Both the position numbers and the translations under genes were made by a program. From NCBI RefSeq assembly GCF_003856495.1, contig NZ_CP034119.1, positions 1 to 44,983 on the forward strand: 44,983 nucleotides of DNA, in the 5' to 3' direction. Within the stretch, counting starts at the first letter, position 1, and each line of letters begins with the position of its first letter. Source of the stretch: Staphylospora marina. GTDB taxonomy: Bacteria > Bacillota > Bacilli > Thermoactinomycetales > Thermoactinomycetaceae. Shown piece after piece: positions 23,727 to 31,237 of this stretch. The notes beneath the pieces were generated by a model. The model was not told where the DNA came from. It was given only the letters and a program-made list of their open reading frames with translations, and did no database searches.

Positions 23727-23893
23727 TGCTCCTCCTCCTTGAACTCCACCCGGATCTCCCGGGCTTCTTTGTCGATCCGGAGAGACTTCACCGGCTTGTT
23801 CAAGTGCTCCGTCCGGATCTGATCCGCGAGACTCCGGAGCAGGACGGCCATCATCCTGCCGTCGATCCGCTCCGGCATCTTGACGCGGATCAT
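23723..23893 (-). CDS. Small charged protein
   Basis: A 56-aa protein, MIRVKMPERIDGRMMAVLLR then SLRIDKEAREIRVEFKEEEQ. The ATG at 23893 follows GGGAGGCGGCCGGC; ATGA overlaps exist at both ends. Alternation of helix and strand suggests a small folded domain. Function unknown. Confidence 0.65.
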   Translation of the reverse strand: MIRVKMPERIDGRMMAVLLRSLADQIRTEHLNKPVKSLRIDKEAREIRVEFKEEEQ

Positions 23894-24081
23894 GCCGGCC
23901 GCCTCCCTTCCTGTTTCGCACCGCCCGGCCAGGAGATCGCGGCGTTGAACTCCTCGATGCCTTCCGCGATCTCCACAAAATCCAGCCCCGAGAACTCTTC
24001 CAGAACTTCCTCCAGAGGCGGGAGGGAACCCGTCTCCATGAAACGCCGTTTCAGGTGTTCATACACGCTCCAGCGGTTCAT
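23890..24081 (-). CDS. Small hypothetical protein
   Basis: A 63-aa acidic protein, MNRWSVYEHLKRRFMETGSL then PPLEEVLEEFSGLDFVEIAE. The ATG follows AAGGGGTTGATC. ATGA overlaps at both ends. Short proteins of this style occur in replication regions of Bacillota phages. Function unknown. Confidence 0.65.
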   Translation of the reverse strand: MNRWSVYEHLKRRFMETGSLPPLEEVLEEFSGLDFVEIAEGIEEFNAAISWPGGAKQEGRRPA

Positions 24082-24236
24082 TCGATCAACCCCTTGTATT
24101 TCAAAAGTTGTTGAACCAGTTGATCGTACAGCCTCATACCTCGGGAATAATCCTCCGGTTTGATGAGAGGGTTTTCCAGGTATTCCGCTCCCTTGACGAT
24201 CCGATCCAGCAGTTTCAAGTACTCCGCTTCGGTCAT
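24078..24236 (-). CDS. Small hypothetical protein next to dnaB
   Basis: A 52-aa protein, MTEAEYLKLLDRIVKGAEYL, then KPEDYSRGMRLYDQLVQQLL. Its GGAGGAGTG site lies in the last codons of the helicase gene. ATGA overlap with the next gene. Confidence 0.65.
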   Translation of the reverse strand: MTEAEYLKLLDRIVKGAEYLENPLIKPEDYSRGMRLYDQLVQQLLKYKGLIE

Positions 24237-24241
24237 TTGGC

Positions 24242-25549
24242 TCACTCCTCCATCAACGGCGGGAGGTCAATGAACTGTTGATATTTCCCGTAGAACGCAT
24301 ATCTGAATTTGTTCACTCCGACATCCCGACCTTTGGCGATGATGGATTGAACCACTTTCGCGCCCGGGGCTCCCGGCCCAGGATTGGTATCGTCGGGATT
24401 CTCCCAGAGGAACTCAACGATATCGGCGTCCTGTTCGATGTCACCGGACTCCCGAAGATGTTCCAGGGACGGCTGGATTGCTTTTTTTCCTTCGCGGTTC
24501 ATCTGCGCCAGCAGGATGAACACGCAATCCAATTCCATCGCCAGCTGCTTCGCCTTTTTGGTGACTTCCCCGATCGCTTGCTGTCGGGTGACTCCGGCCG
24601 GCTGAGGAATCTTCATGATTCCCAAGTAATCCACGAAAATCGCGGCGATGGGGCCGGCTTCTCTCTTGGCTTGTCGGGCAGCGGCCGTGATCTCGTCGAT
24701 GGTGACGTGTTTGGCATCCGCGATCCGGATAGGAAGCGGTGCAATCTCCTGCTGGTAGATCTCCCGAGCCAGCTTCTTTTGTTTCGCATCGAGCTTTTTG
24801 AGGCGGAAAGTGTCCAACTCAATTCCCGTGATCGATGCCATCATCCGATTGACCAAAGCCGGCCGCTTCATCTCCTGCGACCAAACCAAGCATTGACCTT
24901 GCCCTTGCGCGGCGATCCCCCTGAGCATTTGGAGCATCTTGGCCGTCTTTCCGACTGACGGACGAGCCGCAAGCACATAGAGCCAACCACGACCGAGCCC
25001 GCCCACCCAAGAATCGAACTGAGGGAAACCGGTTTTGATCAAGTCATCTTCGCGATCGAGATAGTCGAAATATTCGTCCTCTGCATCCCTGAGGTGAACC
25101 AGTTCCCCTTGTGCTTCCGGCCTCACTGATCCGGCCAGCCGGTCGATCTCCGCGAACATCGCTTCCGTGCTGTCAAACGGCTGATTTGACAGAGACGCGA
25201 TCTTTTGGCCGATGTCGTATACCCTCCGTCGGATGGAGTTTTCTCTGACGATTCCTGCGTGGTATTCAACGTTGGCGGCGGTCGGCGTCTGATTTAGCAA
25301 TTCATTGAGATACCCAACCCCGCCAATTTCGTCCAATCGTTTGTACTTTACGAGTTCACCGGTGATGGATACGACGTCAATGGGGCGATCGAGTTTGTAC
25401 AGATGCCGGATGGCCGTCCAGATCAGGGTGTGCGGGACATGTTGAAAGTCCCGTGGTTCCAACCAGATCACTTTGTCGATCTTTTCAGGATCCAACAGAA
25501 CAGATCCGATTACCGACTTTTCCGCTTCCAGGTTGATTTGAGTGATCAT
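24242..25549 (-). CDS. dnaB: Replicative DNA helicase, DnaB family
   Basis: A 435-aa DnaB-type helicase. The N-terminal domain (NLEAEKSVIGSVLLDPEKID) and the RecA-like C-terminal domain are both present, with Walker A ARPSVGKT near residue 196, FVDYLGIM for Walker B, QMNREGKKAIQPSLEHLRES and DADIVEFLWE. It would unwind phage DNA during lytic replication, loaded by the DnaD-like protein encoded just upstream. Confidence 0.95.
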   Translation of the reverse strand: MITQINLEAEKSVIGSVLLDPEKIDKVIWLEPRDFQHVPHTLIWTAIRHLYKLDRPIDVVSITGELVKYKRLDEIGGVGYLNELLNQTPTAANVEYHAGIVRENSIRRRVYDIGQKIASLSNQPFDSTEAMFAEIDRLAGSVRPEAQGELVHLRDAEDEYFDYLDREDDLIKTGFPQFDSWVGGLGRGWLYVLAARPSVGKTAKMLQMLRGIAAQGQGQCLVWSQEMKRPALVNRMMASITGIELDTFRLKKLDAKQKKLAREIYQQEIAPLPIRIADAKHVTIDEITAAARQAKREAGPIAAIFVDYLGIMKIPQPAGVTRQQAIGEVTKKAKQLAMELDCVFILLAQMNREGKKAIQPSLEHLRESGDIEQDADIVEFLWENPDDTNPGPGAPGAKVVQSIIAKGRDVGVNKFRYAFYGKYQQFIDLPPLMEE

Positions 25550-25553
25550 GGTT

Positions 25554-26528
25554 TCACTCTCCGTTGCTCACATTCTTGTATTTCTGAAGGTCGGCCGGTT
25601 TCGCGCCGCTATCCAACCATTCTTGAAGAAGATGGCCGTACTTCATGGGGTGAAGCCCCGTTTCACGGATGAACAGGTTTACTTTCATCTCGTACTCCAT
25701 CTGCTCGGCCCGTTTCTGCGCGATCTCTTCTTCGCGCCGCTTCTGCTCTTCCCAATACGATCTTGAGCGGGTTTGCTGACCAGACTGGTTGGCGGTTTTG
25801 TTCCTACGTTCTGCTGCCATTTCCCGTTCCCTCAGGCGATTCCATACGATTGTTGCGCAGTAGCTGAAGGAATTGACCATACCTTTCTTGATCTCGAATG
25901 CGTAATCGATCGCGTTGAAAATGTCTTCCAGAGGAATTTTCTTTTTCACGAGCTTGTCAATCTCGTCGTAATCGACCGGGCTCAGAGGACCGATCCGCCC
26001 CTTTTTCTTCTGGTAATACCGTTCAATCCGTTGGGCCTTGATCTCGTCTTCCGTTGGTTCACTGTCCGCCAGGCTGGTCCAGTAGTCATCATCATCATTA
26101 AATACATTCTTGTTTATGTCCGTTCGCTGTTTCTCAAATGGGTGTTTAATGTTACCCTGATCGTTTTTCGGTTGGTAAACCTCCCAATTTACAACGGTTA
26201 TCAATGTGTAGCCATTGTTACCCCGAAAGGCTGTTACAGTGATCATTTCTTGCTGTTCCATCCACTTCAGAATGGAGCGGATCGTCTTCGGGTTTGGCTC
26301 CACCCATTTCCGTCCTTCGTACCAGCCGACTCCCTTGGCAATCTGCCGGATGGATGTCATGTGCTGGCCACGCTCAACTTTCTGTTTGCTCCCGTCTTTC
26401 AGGGGAATTAGCCGGCCTTCGTGGTTGACGTTGTATTTGATCCACTGCCAAACCCGGTGGTAGAGAGGCGGCATCAGCCATATGTCGCTTTCGAGTTCTT
26501 GTCTATAATCCCTGATCCATCCGTCCAC
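25554..26528 (-). CDS. DnaD-like replication initiation / helicase loader protein
   Basis: A 324-aa protein. The N-terminus (SDIWLMPPLYHRVWQWIKYN then VNHEGRLIPLKDG and GWYEGRKWVEPNPKTIRSIL) is the winged-helix start of phage replisome organisers; the middle is helical (IPLEDIFNAIDYAFEIKKGM) and the end is a charged coiled coil. Its gene includes an AT-rich stretch near 26090-26200 that could serve as a lytic origin, as in other phages whose origin lies in the initiator gene. Confidence 0.8.
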   Translation of the reverse strand: MDGWIRDYRQELESDIWLMPPLYHRVWQWIKYNVNHEGRLIPLKDGSKQKVERGQHMTSIRQIAKGVGWYEGRKWVEPNPKTIRSILKWMEQQEMITVTAFRGNNGYTLITVVNWEVYQPKNDQGNIKHPFEKQRTDINKNVFNDDDDYWTSLADSEPTEDEIKAQRIERYYQKKKGRIGPLSPVDYDEIDKLVKKKIPLEDIFNAIDYAFEIKKGMVNSFSYCATIVWNRLREREMAAERRNKTANQSGQQTRSRSYWEEQKRREEEIAQKRAEQMEYEMKVNLFIRETGLHPMKYGHLLQEWLDSGAKPADLQKYKNVSNGE

Positions 26529-26576
26529 GTTTCCCCCTCCTGGTCGAGGAGGCGGCTGGAGCCGCCCCCGGTTTGA

Positions 26577-26771
26577 TCATCGAACTCTCGCGCTCATCGG
26601 GTACTCAAACTTCCAGCCGTTCCCCATCCACTGAGCCTTTCCGCCGACTTCGTTCAGCGAGTGGATAAACGTCCAGCTGTTGCTGAATCCTTTGATGACG
26701 TTGGAGTTTTCATCGAACTCAAAGCGAATCACCCGACGCTCGTCTCGTTTCACTTTCTCCCGCTGTTTCAT
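26577..26771 (-). CDS. Small hypothetical protein
   Basis: A 64-aa basic protein, MKQREKVKRDERRVIRFEFD then GFSNSWTFIHSLNEVGG. The ATG at 26771 follows GGAGGGATCGCC. A GC-rich hairpin (GGCGGC-tgga-GCCGCC, 26551-26566) lies downstream of its stop. Confidence 0.6.
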   Translation of the reverse strand: MKQREKVKRDERRVIRFEFDENSNVIKGFSNSWTFIHSLNEVGGKAQWMGNGWKFEYPMSARVR

Positions 26772-26827
26772 GGCGATCCCTCCGTTCGTTTCGGGAGGCG
26801 ACCCGGGAGCGGATCGCCCCCGGTTTT

Positions 26828-26998
26828 TCAGCCCGCTTTCCGTTTCAGTTCTGCCAGCCGTTTCTCCGCGCGGATCTCGTACAGTTCCATCTCCAGGAGG
26901 TGGGCGATGTTGGAGATCCACTCCAGATCACCGAGCTGAACCGCTTGAATCAGGTTGTCGGCCATCTCCTCCAGAATCTCAAGCCGTTTCTCGCTCAT
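26828..26998 (-). CDS. Small helical protein
   Basis: A 56-aa protein, MSEKRLEILEEMADNLIQAV then QLGDLEWISNIAHLLEMELY. The ATG at 26998 follows GGGAGGCGCTGCTG and overlaps the ATPase gene by 20 bases. Function unknown. Confidence 0.65.
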   Translation of the reverse strand: MSEKRLEILEEMADNLIQAVQLGDLEWISNIAHLLEMELYEIRAEKRLAELKRKAG

Positions 26999-27950
26999 CA
27001 GCAGCGCCTCCCTTGTTGATCCATTTCAAAACCTCTTGGCCTTGTTTTTCGGTGAGCCCATACACGTCTTTGACTCCGTATGTCTTTCTGAGATGGGCCG
27101 TCAAAACTTTCGGCTCTTGATCCAGCTCGATCCATTTGGCCTTGATGCTCTCGACCGTCTCTGGCGTGATTTCCGCTTCCGCTCTGGCTGCTTCTTCCTC
27201 GTTCTGCATCCGGCTGACGGCTCCCACCTTGCTTACCCGCCCAAGGAAGTCCGTGAAGGCGATGTCCTTTACTCGCTGGCCGGTTTGGTACGTCCGTGTC
27301 CGGTCCTTCTCGATCACTCCGTACCGCGTGCCGTCCGGATCAACTTCAAGGCGGATGATGACGTCCGGCTGATGCTCGATTTTCTTGTCAGCGTCCACCT
27401 TCACCCCGACCTTTTTGCGGTTTTCGCCATCGCCTTCATAGACATCGGCCATCCAACCAGTGATGACGGTGTGACAGGGCAGGTTGCAGAGATCCGTGAT
27501 CAGGGAGCGGAATTTCTGCTTGATCACTCCCCAATCGCCCTGGGTAAGGTTGGCGTTTTCAGCGTCCCGGCCTTTCCGTTTGGCCCGGAGTTCCGCCGTT
27601 TGCCGGGCCGCGTCGATCAGGGTCTGATACACGTTGGTGATGGGGTCGATGATCAGGACGTCGTACTTGTTGGGGTTTTGTTCGATGAATTTCACAGCCG
27701 CTTTCACTTCGCTGTAGAGCCGCGTTTTCATCACGTCGAATTCGAAGTCTTCCGCATACCAGTCCGTCCCGTTTTCCGTATCGATCACTGCCTTTTTGCC
27801 GGGCGCGTTCAAAGCGAAGATCGTTTTTCCAACTCCCTTGTCGCCGTAGACAACGATTTTCAACGACTTTTTCACTTTCTTTGCTGGCTGGAACATCTGT
27901 GCAATCCGCTCCTCGTCGTGGTATACTTGGCGTAACAGCTGTTTTCTCAA
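26979..27950 (-). CDS. AAA/RecA-fold ATPase, Sak4-like
   Basis: A ~323-aa phage nucleotide-binding protein. Walker A is YGDKGVGKT near residue 35, followed by VIDTENGTDWY and Walker B YDVLIIDPITNV. This layout matches Sak4-like single-strand annealing/recombination ATPases of the AAA_24 group. The start is uncertain: TTG at 27950 overlaps the previous stop as TTGA, and ATG at 27895 is an alternative. Confidence 0.82.
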   Translation of the reverse strand: MRKQLLRQVYHDEERIAQMFQPAKKVKKSLKIVVYGDKGVGKTIFALNAPGKKAVIDTENGTDWYAEDFEFDVMKTRLYSEVKAAVKFIEQNPNKYDVLIIDPITNVYQTLIDAARQTAELRAKRKGRDAENANLTQGDWGVIKQKFRSLITDLCNLPCHTVITGWMADVYEGDGENRKKVGVKVDADKKIEHQPDVIIRLEVDPDGTRYGVIEKDRTRTYQTGQRVKDIAFTDFLGRVSKVGAVSRMQNEEEAARAEAEITPETVESIKAKWIELDQEPKVLTAHLRKTYGVKDVYGLTEKQGQEVLKWINKGGAADERETA

Positions 27951-28135
27951 ACCGATTTCTTCCCAAGGCTCACGACGTTCGCCGGCGTCGTGGGCCTTTC
28001 GCTTTTCAGCTCCATCCACCGGACAAAGCTATCCAGGGTGAGCCAACCGTAGACGATTCCCTGGCTGTTCCGGATCGGGAACTTGAGGACGCCCCGATCT
28101 GCGAAGGCGGATTTCATCGGCCGCTTGCGCAACAT
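27947..28135 (-). CDS. Small hypothetical protein
   Basis: A 62-aa basic protein, MLRKRPMKSAFADRGVLKFP then IRNSQGIVYGWLTLDSFVRW. The ATG at 28135 follows AAAGGAGGTGAAC. It lies between the Cro-like gene and the ATPase gene. Function unknown. Confidence 0.65.
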   Translation of the reverse strand: MLRKRPMKSAFADRGVLKFPIRNSQGIVYGWLTLDSFVRWMELKSERPTTPANVVSLGKKSV

Positions 28136-28170
28136 GTTCACCTCCTTTCAAGGGTGGATTCGACTTATTG

Positions 28171-28422
28171 TCAAACAGCGTCGGAGGTAAATTTAGATTT
28201 TCTAAAATCAAACTCCGAAAAAAGGAGCCTTGACAGTTCTTCAACGCTCATTCCTAAAGCCTTCGCGATCGGCGGGATATGTTCCGCCAACAACCGGGTT
28301 TTCCCGGACTCAATGAAGTAGTACGCTGCTGGCGTTTCCTTGCCTATGGCTCTAGCCATTTCCTCTAGGGTAATTTTCCTTTGTTTTCGGGCGACCCGTA
28401 AGGCCACCAGATTTATTTTCAT
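28171..28422 (-). CDS. Cro-like HTH regulator
   Basis: An 83-aa Xre-family protein with an HTH at residues ~15-55 (ITLEEMARAIGKETPAAYYF then IESGKTR) and IPPIAKALGMSVEELSRLL. It is the first gene of the early operon and diverges from the CI-like repressor, the usual Cro position. Its promoter carries TTTAGA-TTT-TCTAAA operators that it may bind itself. The ATG follows AAAGGAGGACGCGAC. Confidence 0.85.
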   Translation of the reverse strand: MKINLVALRVARKQRKITLEEMARAIGKETPAAYYFIESGKTRLLAEHIPPIAKALGMSVEELSRLLFSEFDFRKSKFTSDAV

Positions 28423-28445
28423 GTCGCGTCCTCCTTTCTGACTCC

Positions 28446-28498
28446 ATTATATTTTACGTTTTCTAAAACCGTCAATACCCAATTTTAGATTTTCCATA
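28446..28498 (-). promoter_or_regulatory. Early (lytic) promoter with two operators
   Basis: On the minus strand -35 TTGACG (28475-28470) and -10 TATAAT (28451-28446) are 18 bases apart. The 15-bp palindrome TTTAGA-TTT-TCTAAA occurs as one near copy inside the spacer (28453-28467) and one just upstream of -35 (28484-28498); a perfect third copy lies at 28192-28206. Confidence 0.85.
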
Positions 28499-28529
28499 AT
28501 TTTTTTCTTCGTCTCCAGAGACGTGCCTG

Positions 28530-28583
28530 TTGTTATTGATGTCAATTTGACATATGATAAAACTGAACACGGTCAACTTGAGA
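28530..28583 (+). promoter_or_regulatory. Repressor promoter with two operators
   Basis: -35 TTGTTA (28530-28535), 17-base spacer, -10 TATGAT (28553-28558). A 13-bp palindrome TGTCAATTTGACA (28540-28552) fills the spacer and a related copy GGTCAACTTGAGA follows at 28571-28583. The site differs from the one at the early promoter, so two proteins probably act here. A CGTCTC/GAGACG inverted repeat lies at 28510-28523. Confidence 0.75.
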
Positions 28584-28617
28584 ATACATTTAATCGGGCC
28601 GAAAGAAGGTGAGATAA

Positions 28618-29049
28618 ATGACATTCGGCAAACGTTTAAGGATCGCCCGGCAACGGAAGGGCCTCACTCAAAAGGATGTTGCTGCTTATTTGACCAAAGT
28701 CCACAAAAAGGTTAGCCATTCGACGGTATCTCAATGGGAACGGGATGCATGGAGCCCGGATACCGAAACGATAAAAAACCTTGCTCAACTCCTAGGAGTA
28801 AGCGCTGACTATCTGCTTGGAAGCGAAAGCGACGAAAAGAAAAGGGATGAGGAAAAATCCAAACTAAATGTCATTGATCTCTTGACAGAAGTCAAAAAAC
28901 GCCCGCACGTAATCGATCCAAAAACAGGCCAGATCCATTACATTCCGGAAGAGAGAGCTAAAATCATCGCCGACATCTTGGAGGGATACCTTCGTGAAAA
29001 AGGAATCCTCCCAGACAACGGCGATGACTGCCGATCTGGAACTATTTGA
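28618..29049 (+). CDS. CI-like HTH repressor
   Basis: A 143-aa Xre-family repressor. HTH at residues 1-65 (GKRLRIARQRKGLTQKDVAA, HSTVSQWERDAWSPDTETIK, LGVSADYLLGS), then a charged linker and a small C-terminal region without a RecA-type autoprotease or a metallopeptidase partner. It would keep the early promoter off in the plasmid prophage. The ATG follows GAAGGTGAGATAA. Confidence 0.85.
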   Translation: MTFGKRLRIARQRKGLTQKDVAAYLTKVHKKVSHSTVSQWERDAWSPDTETIKNLAQLLGVSADYLLGSESDEKKRDEEKSKLNVIDLLTEVKKRPHVIDPKTGQIHYIPEERAKIIADILEGYLREKGILPDNGDDCRSGTI

Positions 29050-29257
29050 CCTGGCTTTCGTTGCCGATCGCGAGAGCCAGGATCCACTGTTTCTCAATGG
29101 GGGTCAACCCCGCTTGGTTCATTACATCATTCAAGCATGTAGTGGAATCATTACCAATCATACTCATCATGAAAACCAACCGGTCACGATGACTCTTGAA
29201 GCCACCAAACAGGTGGCTTTTTTTCGTGCGTTTACGTGTCTTTGCTGCCACGCTCAT
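29042..29257 (-). CDS. Small protein convergent with the repressor gene
   Basis: A 71-aa product beginning MSVAAKTRKRTKKSHLFGGF and ending GLTPIEKQWILALAIGNES. It overlaps the repressor's 3' end by 8 bases. An extended -10 (TGGTACAAT) and AGGAGGCGAATCG precede it, but the site is 13 bases from the ATG, so the start is doubtful. It may be a regulator of the switch; function unknown. Confidence 0.45.
   Translation of the reverse strand: MSVAAKTRKRTKKSHLFGGFKSHRDRLVFMMSMIGNDSTTCLNDVMNQAGLTPIEKQWILALAIGNESQVK
29199..29224 (+). terminator. Terminator of the repressor transcript
   Basis: AAGCCACC-aaaca-GGTGGCTT followed by TTTTT on the plus strand, 150 bases past the repressor stop and inside the convergent small gene. 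Confidence 0.75.
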
Positions 29258-29291
29258 GATGATCGATTCGCCTCCTGATCCCCGCTGTTGT

Positions 29292-29300
29292 ATTGTACCA
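29292..29300 (-). promoter_or_regulatory. Extended -10 box
   Basis: TGGTACAAT on the minus strand, about 35 bases before the small convergent gene. No clear -35. Confidence 0.4.
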
Positions 29301-29449
29301 CGATCACCCAAACATTTGTTCTGTTTACCCCTGTTTCTTTGGTGGAAATAATTTTCAGATGGGTAGAAATATTTCGTAACGCTTCATATTCTCAACAACA
29401 ATTTTACGTCTGAAGGTTACGATTCTTCAATATTTGCCGCGCCCCCCTG

Positions 29450-29574
29450 AATGGTCATTCAGCGCCAGTTGACCATTACAGGTCAGTCAAAAATGTGATT
29501 GTGAACAGCATGAAAATCCAGAAAATCAACGAATTATATAATAGACGGTGTTTTTCGACGGCGGTCAATTGACC
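29450..29574 (+). promoter_or_regulatory. Control region of the HTH-TPR regulator
   Basis: The 410 bases between 29258 and 29669 hold no convincing gene but a set of related sites: AATGGTCA (29450-29457) and TGACCATT (29470-29477) as arms of an inverted repeat, GGTCA at 29481, and the perfect 12-bp palindrome GGTCAATTGACC at 29563-29574. A good -10 TATAAT is at 29537-29542 with no matching -35, suggesting an activated promoter; the palindrome just downstream would suit autorepression. Confidence 0.65.
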
Positions 29575-29669
29575 ACATGAAATCGGTCAGAAATGAATTT
29601 CCAACATTTTGCGCTGGTTGCACAAATCAAGCTGTATTTTCGATATCATCGAAGGAGATGGTGCACCAT

Positions 29670-31007
29670 ATGAAACTGTCGCGGGAGATGGGCCAATACC
29701 TGAAGTCTCAACGCGAATCTTTAGGATTGAAAATAAAAGACATCGTTTGTCCTGGACTGTCCGTCAAGACGATCCAGCGGATTGAACAAGGACAAACTGT
29801 CAGTGAAAAAAGTCTTCGGTTGTATTGCAAACAAATCGGGTTCCCGTTTCATCAATTGTTTCAATCGGAGCGCTCAGATGAACAATTGGACCAGTTGCTG
29901 GATCAGATCGACGCTGATCTGGAGTTCCGGCTGGATATCCCACAAAGCATCCATCAACTGGACGAAATCAAAAGCAAAATCGGATCTAGCCATCCGCTTA
30001 TGCCGCGTGTTCTGTTGTTGAAAGCGAAAGGCTATTTGTATGCCGGAAAGCTGGACAAGGCAGAAAATGAAGTGGTTTTGTGTATGGATGTCTCTCGAAA
30101 ACACGATGATACTGAGAACATCTTGGGAATGGCCTCCCTGATTTTGGGGACGATTAATTTCTACACCCGTTCGCTGTCTGTCGCTTTGGAGGCCACTGAG
30201 AAAGCCATCTGGTGGTTCGAGCAGGCGATTGACAAGTGGGGGACGGAATTCAAATATTACAGCCGGTATTTCCTCGCTCTGATGAACAAGGTCAGTTTTC
30301 TCGAGAAAAAAGAGCAATTGATGTCCGCAGGAGAAACCATCGACAAACTGGTTGAAAACCTGAAGCAAATCAGCAAGGCGGACTGGAAAGCCACCATTTT
30401 GGAGACAAAGGGGCGGTTGGAACGCGAACGCGGCCGCCATCTGGAGGCAATCAAACACCTCCATATGGGATTGCAGGTTTCAGTTGATCACGGTCTTTGC
30501 GAAGAAGCGTTCCAACTGTGGAAGGTTCTTGGTGATGTTCACCGGGATCTGAAGCAGCCGGCCGAAGCGGAGCGGTGTTATTTCCAGGCCCTTCGATTGA
30601 AAGATCGGATTCTCAGCGAAGGGAATTCGGAGGAGGAGAAAAATCGGAGAGGCGCGGTCATCTCCACTGCGTTCACTGCCCTTGCGGAAATGTACGTCGC
30701 GCAAGAGCAGTACGACAAGGCGAAACACTACTTCGAGCAGGCCCTCCAATTCGAAAGTGACGATTCCCGTTTCGTGGATACTTACATGGGGATCGGGGAG
30801 ATGTTCCTCAAGCGCGGGAAACGCGAGTCGGCGCATGGTCCCTTCCAGAAAGCCCTGGAGCTCGCAGAGGAAAAGGGTGTTTTCGGGAAAATTCCGGATA
30901 TCCATAGCAAACTGGCCACGTGCTTCCAAGGCACAAACGAAACGCGGTATTTCTACCACCTCAAAATGCTGCACGAAACTTACGAAAAACTGAAGGAGGC
31001 AAAGTGA
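29670..31007 (+). CDS. RRNPP-type HTH-TPR transcription regulator
   Basis: A 445-aa protein. Residues ~5-63 are an Xre HTH (REMGQYLKSQRESLGLKIKD, SVKTIQRIEQGQTVSEKSLR), and from ~95 to the end it is a run of TPR-like helical pairs (LLLKAKGYLYAGKLDKAENE, HLEAIKHLHMGLQVS, AEAERCYFQALRLKD, YDKAKHYFEQALQFE). HTH plus TPRs, with a short secreted-peptide gene overlapping the stop, is the layout of peptide-responsive regulators such as NprR, PlcR and AimR. I start at the ATG at 29670 because GAAGGAGATGGTG precedes it. It probably controls lysogeny or plasmid functions. Confidence 0.85.
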   Translation: MKLSREMGQYLKSQRESLGLKIKDIVCPGLSVKTIQRIEQGQTVSEKSLRLYCKQIGFPFHQLFQSERSDEQLDQLLDQIDADLEFRLDIPQSIHQLDEIKSKIGSSHPLMPRVLLLKAKGYLYAGKLDKAENEVVLCMDVSRKHDDTENILGMASLILGTINFYTRSLSVALEATEKAIWWFEQAIDKWGTEFKYYSRYFLALMNKVSFLEKKEQLMSAGETIDKLVENLKQISKADWKATILETKGRLERERGRHLEAIKHLHMGLQVSVDHGLCEEAFQLWKVLGDVHRDLKQPAEAERCYFQALRLKDRILSEGNSEEEKNRRGAVISTAFTALAEMYVAQEQYDKAKHYFEQALQFESDDSRFVDTYMGIGEMFLKRGKRESAHGPFQKALELAEEKGVFGKIPDIHSKLATCFQGTNETRYFYHLKMLHETYEKLKEAK

Positions 31008-31138
31008 TGAGGAAAACCTTGGCCTTCCTTATTGCATCGATTCTCATCTTCTCTTCCTCTGTTTATTCTGGCTCCTCTGGTACAACGACTGTACCCCCAG
31101 CCACGCCCAATTCCATGTCAGATCCCAAATGCTGCTAA
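31007..31138 (+). CDS. Candidate secreted signalling pro-peptide
   Basis: A 43-aa protein: basic MRKT, a hydrophobic stretch (LAFLIASILIFSS), then a Ser/Gly/Thr/Pro-rich region ending NSMSDPKCC. This is a Sec-type export signal followed by a short tail, as in Phr/NprX/AimP precursors. Its ATG overlaps the regulator's TGA and it has AAGGAGGC. The active peptide is likely from the C-terminal end, but no family match is recognised. The double Cys at the very end is unusual for these peptides and could also point to a lipid- or disulphide-modified product. Confidence 0.75.
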   Translation: MRKTLAFLIASILIFSSSVYSGSSGTTTVPPATPNSMSDPKCC

Positions 31139-31212
31139 GGAGGTGTGGCGCATGTCTGGCGAGCCGATCGGCGGATGATGAGAGTCCCCAGGAAAGGTCA
31201 AACACACACGAA

Positions 31213-31234
31213 AGCCCCGGGAATTCCCGGGGCT
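31213..31234. terminator. Perfect 22-bp palindrome, shared terminator
   Basis: AGCCCCGGGAA-TTCCCGGGGCT lies between the peptide gene (plus) and the coiled-coil gene at 31238 (minus). T tracts are short on both sides, so termination may be partial. Confidence 0.6.
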
Positions 31235-31237
31235 GTT

